Shown here: positions 7,702 to 15,400 of the stretch, piece by piece
Layout: each line of letters opens with the position of its first letter
Position numbering within the stretch: position 1 is the first letter of the stretch
From: RGIG1959 sp045604545
Lineage (GTDB): Bacteria; Bacillota; Clostridia; Oscillospirales; Acutalibacteraceae
Reading direction: 5' to 3'
DNA: 21,746 nucleotides
Assembly: GCA_045604545.1 (NCBI GenBank)
Contig: JAZUOG010000014.1
Span: 1-21,746 of the forward strand
Notes under the pieces: model-generated
Told to the model about the DNA's origin: nothing
The model's input: only the letters and a program-made list of their open reading frames with translations
Database searches by the model: none
Position numbers and translations under genes: made by a program

Positions 7702-8295
7702 ATGAAATGGAATCGTATCGCTGTGCTGACATTGGCGCTGCTGATGCTGATCGCGTGTGTCGGTTGCAGTGGAAATGACACCCCCGACACCACCGACGCG
7801 ACCACCACGACCGCTGATGCGACGACCACGACCGCCGAGATCATCACGGCTGAAACGAAGATCGGTATTGTGGAGGCTTCGACCTATATCGTCCGTACCG
7901 GCCCCGGCGTGGAGTATGAATCCACCGGCGGTTTGCAACAGGGCGAAGAAGTCGTTATTATCGACCGCGAAGACGACTGGTACAAAATCGAGTTCGGTGA
8001 TGGCTTCGGTTACATTAATTCGCAGTATGTGACCATCGTCGGTCAGACCACCTACACCACCAAACCGACCACCACAACCACCACCAAAGCAACGACCACC
8101 GAAAAGGCGACCACCGTCACCGATGAAAACGGCAATGTCGTGACGACGACCGCGACAACGGGTGCGAACGGTGAAACGACCCCGACCTCTGTTCCCACCA
8201 ACGGCGGCACGGTGACGACCAACGCACAAACGGATAACACCGAAATCAACTTCGAAGAAATTCCCGGTGTGGTCGTTCAGGACGACTGGGACTAA
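7702..8295 (+). CDS. Exported lipoprotein with one bacterial SH3 domain
   Basis: A 197-aa predicted lipoprotein. A basic, hydrophobic signal peptide ends in LIACVGC, so either Cys19 (LIAC) or Cys22 could be lipidated. A threonine-rich spacer (about 28-50) leads to a single SH3-like domain (about 53-113) with the usual IVRTGPGVEYESTGGLQQG start, an EDDWYKIEFGDGFGYI core and a closing YV. The remainder (114-197) is a Thr-rich, low-complexity tail ending in acidic residues. Bacterial SH3 domains typically bind cell-wall peptides, so this protein probably sits between membrane and wall; no enzymatic domain is seen. AAAGGGG is nine bases before the ATG. yebC follows after 33 nt with no terminator, so the two are likely co-transcribed, although nothing obvious links their functions. 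Confidence 0.88.
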   Translation: MKWNRIAVLTLALLMLIACVGCSGNDTPDTTDATTTTADATTTTAEIITAETKIGIVEASTYIVRTGPGVEYESTGGLQQGEEVVIIDREDDWYKIEFGDGFGYINSQYVTIVGQTTYTTKPTTTTTTKATTTEKATTVTDENGNVVTTTATTGANGETTPTSVPTNGGTVTTNAQTDNTEINFEEIPGVVVQDDWD

Positions 8296-8328
8296 ATGAC
8301 AAATTAACACAGAGAGGATCAAACAGCT

Positions 8329-9063
8329 ATGTCCGGACATTCGAAATGGAACAATATCAAACGTAAAAAGGAAAAGACCGACGGTCAAAAGGCAAAAATC
8401 TTTACAAAGCTTGCCCGTGAGATCGCGGTTGCCATCAAGGAAGGCGGCTCTGCTGACCCTGCTTCCAACTCCAAGCTTAAGGACTGCATTGCCAAGGCGA
8501 AAGCGGCGAACGTCCCCAACGACAACATTGACCGCGTCATCAAAAAGGCGTCCGGCGACGGCGATGCCGATAAGTACGAGGCGCTCCAATATGAAGGCTA
8601 CGGCCCCTGCGGCATTGCCGTCATCGTCGAGACCCTCACCGACAACCGTAACCGTACGGCAGGTGAGATGCGCCACTACTTTGACAAATACGGCGGAAAC
8701 CTCGGTCAGACGGGTTGCGTGTCTTTCATGTTTAACAAGAAAGGCGTGCTGGTCATCGAGGCGGAAGGTCTTGATGAGGATCAGGTGATGGAGGATTCGC
8801 TCGAAGCGGGCGCGTCCGACTTTGCCGCTGACGGCGATGTCTTTGAGATCACCACCGAACCCGACGATTTCTCCGCAGTGCGCGATGACCTCGAAGCAAA
8901 GGGCTACACCTTCGTGTCTGCCGAAGTGGAAATGGTCCCCGATGTGTACTCCACCATCGACGATCCCGAAATGTGCATCAAGATGGACAAGCTGCTCGAT
9001 ATGCTTGATGATAACGACGACGTCCAAAACGTCTGGCACAACTGGGAGAGACCTGAAGAATAA
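8329..9063 (+). CDS. YebC/PmpR-family protein (TACO1-like)
   Basis: A 244-aa cytoplasmic protein of the YebC/PmpR family, full length for the group. It opens with the signature MSGHSKWNNIKRKKEKTDGQ, followed by KIFTKLAREI, VPNDNIDRVIKKA and the YEGYGPCGIAVIVETLTDN segment that are diagnostic of the family. Members have been described as transcriptional regulators and, more recently, as factors that help ribosomes through difficult sequences such as proline runs (mitochondrial TACO1 is a homologue); which applies here cannot be read from sequence. AGAGAGGA lies 10 bases upstream of the ATG. It is the last gene before a strong terminator. Confidence 0.95.
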   Translation: MSGHSKWNNIKRKKEKTDGQKAKIFTKLAREIAVAIKEGGSADPASNSKLKDCIAKAKAANVPNDNIDRVIKKASGDGDADKYEALQYEGYGPCGIAVIVETLTDNRNRTAGEMRHYFDKYGGNLGQTGCVSFMFNKKGVLVIEAEGLDEDQVMEDSLEAGASDFAADGDVFEITTEPDDFSAVRDDLEAKGYTFVSAEVEMVPDVYSTIDDPEMCIKMDKLLDMLDDNDDVQNVWHNWERPEE

Positions 9064-9068
9064 ACTAA

Positions 9069-9103
9069 AAAAACGCGTCCGCACACGGTGCGGACGCGTT
9101 TTT
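9069..9103. terminator. Strong, possibly bidirectional terminator after yebC
   Basis: AAAAACGCGTCCGCAC pairs with GTGCGGACGCGTTTTT around a three-base loop. The A-run on one side and T-run on the other allow termination in both directions. It starts six bases after the yebC stop codon. Confidence 0.93.
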
Positions 9104-9231
9104 ATCATATACCGTAAAAAGCAACGTCACCCGACTGTATAGAATGTTGATTGGACATGTGTTTCCTGAAAATGGATATGATTTCCCGGACATCATGTTG
9201 GGGTGTGATTGATGTCAATGTCATCATGACC

Positions 9232-9318
9232 AAACACAAAGGGGGATCGCGTGTCATGGGATACCCCTTTATGTTTTGCGTGAGAGACGTTCGAAAAAAT
9301 GGTAAGTTTGTGAGAGAC
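9232..9318. promoter_or_regulatory. Inverted repeat and GTGAGAGAC direct repeats upstream of the dockerin gene
   Basis: The 374-nt gap before the giant gene contains an imperfect inverted repeat (9232-9244 with 9264-9276, AAAGGGG/CCCCTTT core, one mismatch in 13) and two copies of GTGAGAGAC at 9280-9288 and 9310-9318, 30 bp apart. The second copy ends 28 bp before the candidate -35. Repeats on one face of the helix just upstream of a promoter suggest an activator site, but that is inference. No gene is seen in this gap. Confidence 0.35.
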
Positions 9319-9346
9319 AAAAGAGACAAATATGAAAATATATAGG

Positions 9347-9375
9347 TTGAAAAGAAATTTGGGATGTGTTATCAT
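9347..9375 (+). promoter_or_regulatory. Promoter for the dockerin giant protein
   Basis: TTGAAA (9347-9352), a 17-bp spacer and TATCAT (9370-9375). Just downstream, TAACGCG (9378-9384) and CGCGTTA (9401-9407) form a dyad that could act as an operator or a leader hairpin. Leader length is about 56 nt. Confidence 0.65.
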
Positions 9376-9437
9376 AGTAACGCGTTAATGCGTGATGGTT
9401 CGCGTTATGTAAGAATGTCCTTGAGGGGGATAAGACA

Positions 9438-12400
9438 ATGAATGTTTTGAAAAAAGGGTTAGCGATAGTGATGATGGCGGTGATGGTATTCACCATGATA
9501 CCGTTTTCGTTTCCGGATGCCGAAGCGGGGGTACACCCCGAAGAACTGCTTACTCTGCAAGCGGGGCAGGGTGTGCGGCTTCAATGCAACGGATCAATGT
9601 ACAATCTCACAAATTTTGTTTTTCACATATGGGAGCCGACGATCGGCACCGCAACACATTACGCTGCCGACGGAACGGTGAAAGCTGTGATAGATATATG
9701 CACGTCGACGGACGGAGACGCAATCTATTCTGTTTACGGCGGCGATTATGTGATGTGTGAGGTGTATTACGGTGAAATGACCGTTCTCTACAACTCGACT
9801 TATCCCAGCAAAATCGATTACTACGAATGCGAAGAATTGCCGTTTATCATCAAGCCGAGTGTGCGCAACATCTATCTGCCCGTCGGCGAAACGGCGTCGT
9901 ATTATATTGCAGATGTTCCGGAGGGATACAGTGCCACATTAGAGAATAATTACAACCACTCAACAGGTGCGTTTGCGTCAGATGATCCTACTGTGGCGTC
10001 GGTGGATTCCGAAGGCACCATCGTTGCGAACAAAGCAGGTAAAACGGCAGTTAAAATGGTGTATCGGTTTACGAAAGACGGTACGGATTCGATTGTATTC
10101 AATTGCCTGTGTACGGTTAACGTGGTGGGTGATTTCGGCGGCAAAGAGGCTTATGAAAACTATTATCCGCAAGCGAACGAACGCTATTTTAACGTGGTGG
10201 TTTTGAAAGACATGGCTGAGGGTGTCCGTACGACGGGATTTGATATTCAGGTCGGCGAGGAACACCATTCCACCGGAGACAGCTATGAAACGATGATCGA
10301 GTTGCCCGAAGGATATACGGACGGTGTGACGGTGTCGAAGGAGGGCTTTGTGCCGTATACACTCAGCAACAAACATCTGTCCTCCTATAACTGGGTGATG
10401 CAACATCAGGACAACGGGGAGCCGACTGTACAGGGCGTTTACGGTCAAGCCGTCGGAGACGATGAGTGGTATAACCTGCAGACACAATCGTTGTCGGTGG
10501 AAGAAGGCTCCCAGACAATGTATACGATTGATGTAGACGTTTACTGGGGTGATAACAATCCCTTCGGTGTCTGGCTGCAACAAGGCGATAAGACGATTCC
10601 GGTTGTTAACGGCACCACAGGAGAAGTTGATATCGGAAACAAATTTAACGATATCGAGCCTGTGTATGTGTGCTTGATGACAGGCAAGGGCGTTGTGAAA
10701 AAGAGTCAGATTCTGATCAACACGTATTCTCGCCGTGAAGTTCTCAATCTGGATTTCGGTGACAGCAACGGTTTGAAAGCTGTTGTCACCAACGACGTTG
10801 ATATCTTCAAAGGATTTCCGTTCCAAATGATGCTCAGCGGCAACATTCCGATTTCCTATGAAGAGGATGAAAACGGACTTGTCCGTGGCACGATCGGATA
10901 CAAGGTTGTTGAACCGGAAGCGTTTAACGCGTGCTACGAGATGACGAAAAACGGAGGATGGAACAAACACAGCGACCCCATTTTCGATGAGGGTATTATT
11001 CAGAAAAAAATCAGAGATATCAAACAAAACGGCGGCAAGATTCCAAACAATATCCGACAGTTCGGTCACCAAGCAGATGTGACATTTATCGGTTATTTTG
11101 AAGGCTACAAAAAAGGAAACAATGTGGTTTACACCGACTTCGGTGTAGCAATGACAGTGACAGTCGGCGTTGAGTTCAGACAGCAATCGTTTGCGTTCAG
11201 TTTGCCGTTCAACTGGGCGGTAGACTTTAAAGCGGAACTTACTGTGGCATTGTTAAATATCAACAACAGTGCGGGGTCTATCAACGTGACCATTCCCGAA
11301 ACCACGCTGAAAGTGACACTTGGCGGTGAACTGGCGGTGGGTATTGATAAGGTACTCGATGTTGGTGCTCGTATGGAGGGCGAATTAAAAATCACCTTCC
11401 TGAAAGATTCCGAAGCGGCCACCGACACGGTGTGGCATCTGACCGTAAAATTCATTCCCATCATGGATCTTATGGGGTTTGAATTCAAGTCGGAAATGTT
11501 TGATGAATTGGTCGACGAGCAAATATATCCAAGCCCCGATGCAAATGCGGTAGCGGCGGTGATGGCAGAGGGTGTGTCGACGGGATATGTGCTGTCCTCA
11601 CGTCAATATCTGAGTGCCGCCTCACCGTTTACAGAGGGTGAAAAAATTGTCAGTGAAGACGGGCTTACCGTGACGCAAGTGGTGGAGTCGAACACCTATA
11701 CGGACTCTCATCCGCAGTTTGTGGACTTCGGTGAAAAGCAGGTGCTGGTATGGGTCGGCGATGATGCCGACCGCACAATCGAAAATCGCACATGTTTGTA
11801 TTATGCCGTGTATGATAAGACGGAGGATATGTGGAGCGAGCCTGCCGCAGTTTACAACGATGGTTTTGCGGATTATGAGCCGTTGTTTACCATGGTGAAC
11901 GGCGAAGCGGTGTTGATTTGGAACAAAGCGACAGTCCTTTACGAAGAGGGCGCGACGCTCGATGAAACCGCCGGAAAAACGGATATCTTTTTTACGACAT
12001 TCAACCCGGAATCCAATTCGTTCGATATCCCTGAGAACCTGTCGAACAACGATTGCTATGATCATGCGGCGACGGTAACAACGGTCAATGGTGACATAAC
12101 CGTTGTGTGGATGACAGACCCGAACAATGACGCGCTGGGTATGAGTGACAGCGAATCGATCATTGCGACGACGAAAACCGCCGATGGTTGGACAACTCAG
12201 ATCCTTGCGGAAAATCTCAATCCCGGTGTGGATATGGTTGCATGTGAAGTCGACGGGAAATTGACGGTGTATTATGCCGCGGACACTGACGGCGATGAGC
12301 TCACGGTGACTGATTTTGAAATATTCTCGTTACAAGACGGTGTAGCAACACAGATGACCGAAAATGACGTGATCGATTCTTCGCCGAGTATGATCGGCGG

Positions 12401-15400
12401 ACAACCGTATTGGTACTCGGAGTATACATTGACAAACGGTATCGATGTGATCGAACATTCCTCTGCCAGCGGACGCTATGTTTATGTGACGGATGAAACG
12501 GAGGAAACAGAAGCGATTCTGTTCACATCGGATGAACTGAGAAACAATGTGTATGCCATGGTACGTGATGATGAAGGATGGAGCGAAGCTGTCAAAATCA
12601 CGGACTTTGAAAATTCATATGTTATGGATTATAGCGCCGCAATTTGTGACGGTGAATTGGTGGTGTATGCTAACACGCGCCAGGTCAACGCCGACAGTGC
12701 TCTCGGCGATGCATCTGTTGTCAAAGTGTCGAAAGCCATTAAAGAAGCCATATCGCTCGATGATGTCGGCTACACGGAATACTCTTTGACAGAGAACGGA
12801 CTTGCGCAAGTGACAATGACACTGAGCAATAACGGTTTGCGTCCGGTGAAGTTTTTTGAGGTTGAAGTGTTGGACGACAACGGGGAAGAAATCTATTATC
12901 AAGATTTTGCGTTGGTGCTTAATCCAGGTGAAACCGAGAATGTAATGACCTATGTGCCTGTGGCTTCGCTTACATCTGACACCGTCACGTTGCGTGTGAA
13001 ATCCCGTGATAATGAAACGGTCGTCAGTAACACTATGCCGCTGACATTCAATATGTCGGATATTTCCGTTGAAAAGGTATATGCGCAAACGGACGTGAAC
13101 AATCAAGCTCAGGTGACAGCGGTGGTGTTTAACCGAGGTTTGCGTACGATTGAAAGTGCGACGTTGACGGTGGTAAAAGATGATCCTGAAGGTGAAATGC
13201 TCGCACAGGAAAATATGGAGACTCTCGAACCCGGCAAAGCGACATATGTTCAGTTTTTGATTCCCGACCTTGCCAAAGATACGGTTGTGTATGTAAAAGC
13301 GGCAGCATCGGAAACGGAAAATCTGCTTTCCAACAATCGACAGCTTGCGGTGGTGCAGTATTTCAACGCGGATGTCACCGAGAATCATTATGAATATCCC
13401 GATGATTTCACGGCACAACCGATGAAACTTGACAAGAATTATTATGTTGCTTCCGACAGCGGAACACAGAGCTTTGAAACAACGTTCACACCCGTGTCTG
13501 ACGGATTCTATCTCTTTTCGGCCATGGAGTATGATGTTAGCGGTTATCCCAGACTTATACAAACCGACACGGTATGTTACGACGAAAACGGCGTTTGGAT
13601 GGCTGAACAGGATTATTACACAAACTACAGCAGAGAAAACGGCATGTATTGTTTGACGCGTTACGGTGTGTACTATCTGGAGGCCGAAACGGAATATACC
13701 TTTGCGGTGGAATGCGATGAAGATGAATTGGCGCGTGTGAAGTTGGAAAAAGCGCCGCTTCCGGAAGAAATGACCGTCAACACTAACGCCATCACCTTCG
13801 ACCAAGGTGATTTCGGTCGGACGATTTCCGTGGAGTTGGCTCCCGATGCGACTTACGGAAAGGCGCGCTTTGAAAGCTCCGATACCAACGTTGCTGTGGT
13901 GGATGACAACGGTTTTGTGTATCCTCGTAATCCCGGCACTGCTGTAATTACCGTTACGGTGGATGACACGAATCTGGTACAGAAAGTCAGCGTGTCTGTT
14001 TTTGCTGCATCCGCAAGAGAACTGATGGCGGATCAAAGCTACTCGGGGCTGCCTTCGGGCGGTTATCAATTTGTTGCCGATGAATCGGGATATTACACCT
14101 ATCGTTTTACTGACGGCAGAGCCCGTGTCAGTGACAATAACCGTGTGACCGTTGATATGCTTCTCCACAACACTGACTATGGAACGACAAACAACTTTGG
14201 TTGCTTGTATCTGCAGGCCGGCGAAACGATCTATTTTGATGTCGAGAGTGCGACAGAAACGGGTTTGTATATTACCGAGGTTTATGCTCCCGACTATATC
14301 ACGGTGGATTCCGAACCGCTGGTTGTCTTTGAGGGGGTTTTCGAGGAAATCGGTGTGGACACCGAGTACAATGAGTCACGTTTTGATTTCACTTCGGAAA
14401 TCGTCATTGACGATGAAACGGTAGCAAAAATAACCGATCGCACCAAGGTGGGCAATCAGAGCTCAGACGGTTATTTGTACACCTATGACAATACGATCAC
14501 CGTTATAGGCTTAAAAGCCGGCACTACCATGTTGACGATTCGTGACGGCAACGGTTTGGAGTATTCGGAAACACTCAAGGTGAAAACGGATATGCCCATC
14601 GCGTTGGACGAAGTGAAAACCATCTCATCAGAGGTTGACGGCGGCAAAGAGATGTTTGCGTTTGTGCCGCAAGAAACGGGAATGTACGGCATCAACGTTT
14701 CCGAAGGATACGAAAGCATGTTTGTGGTGTATAATCACAATTTCGAAATCATGAGTGAACTTCAGGATAAAGACCAGTTCGAACTGACAGCAGGAAAGAC
14801 CTATTATGTCGGGTCCGACCTTTCGCAATGTTACGATGAGGAAGTATCACTGCAAATCATCAGCTTGAGCACGGCACAGGGAATCCGCATTGATACCGAT
14901 CAAACGGAATTCTATATCGGTGAATACAACTCGTTTGAGGAAGAGTTTCTTCCCGGAAACGCCATTCGTGAGGATGTGATCTGGTCGAGCAGTGACACAT
15001 CTGTCATGCAAATCGACGAGAGGGATGGTTGGGCAAAAGCGGTCGGAATCGGCAAATCGGTGATCACGGTGACCGCTGCAGACAGCGGCGTGAGCGATCA
15101 AGTCGAGATCGAGGTTGTGGAACCGGTGGCAATGACGCTTGATACGCCCTATACCGGCACAGCACCGTACAGCAGAACCAAGCGTTACACCTTCACTCCC
15201 GAACAGGATGGCAAGTATTCGTTCGAAATGAATGCTTTGGGTGACAAGATTTATTTTAAATTGTCGGATGGAGACGGATACACCCAAGCGTCCACCACTT
15301 CTAAAACGATTGTGTATAATCTTGAGTTAAACGCAGGAGAAACCTATACAATTGTCCTGGAGGGGTTTTACGAAGCATCGGATTATAATCTGCGCGTCAG

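Noticed and set aside
9151..9345. Small open frame upstream of the dockerin gene
   Set aside because: No ribosome binding site, no family match, and it overlaps the candidate regulatory repeats.
9104..9437. Riboswitch before the giant gene
   Set aside because: I compared it by eye with c-di-GMP and other common leader motifs and found no matching core.
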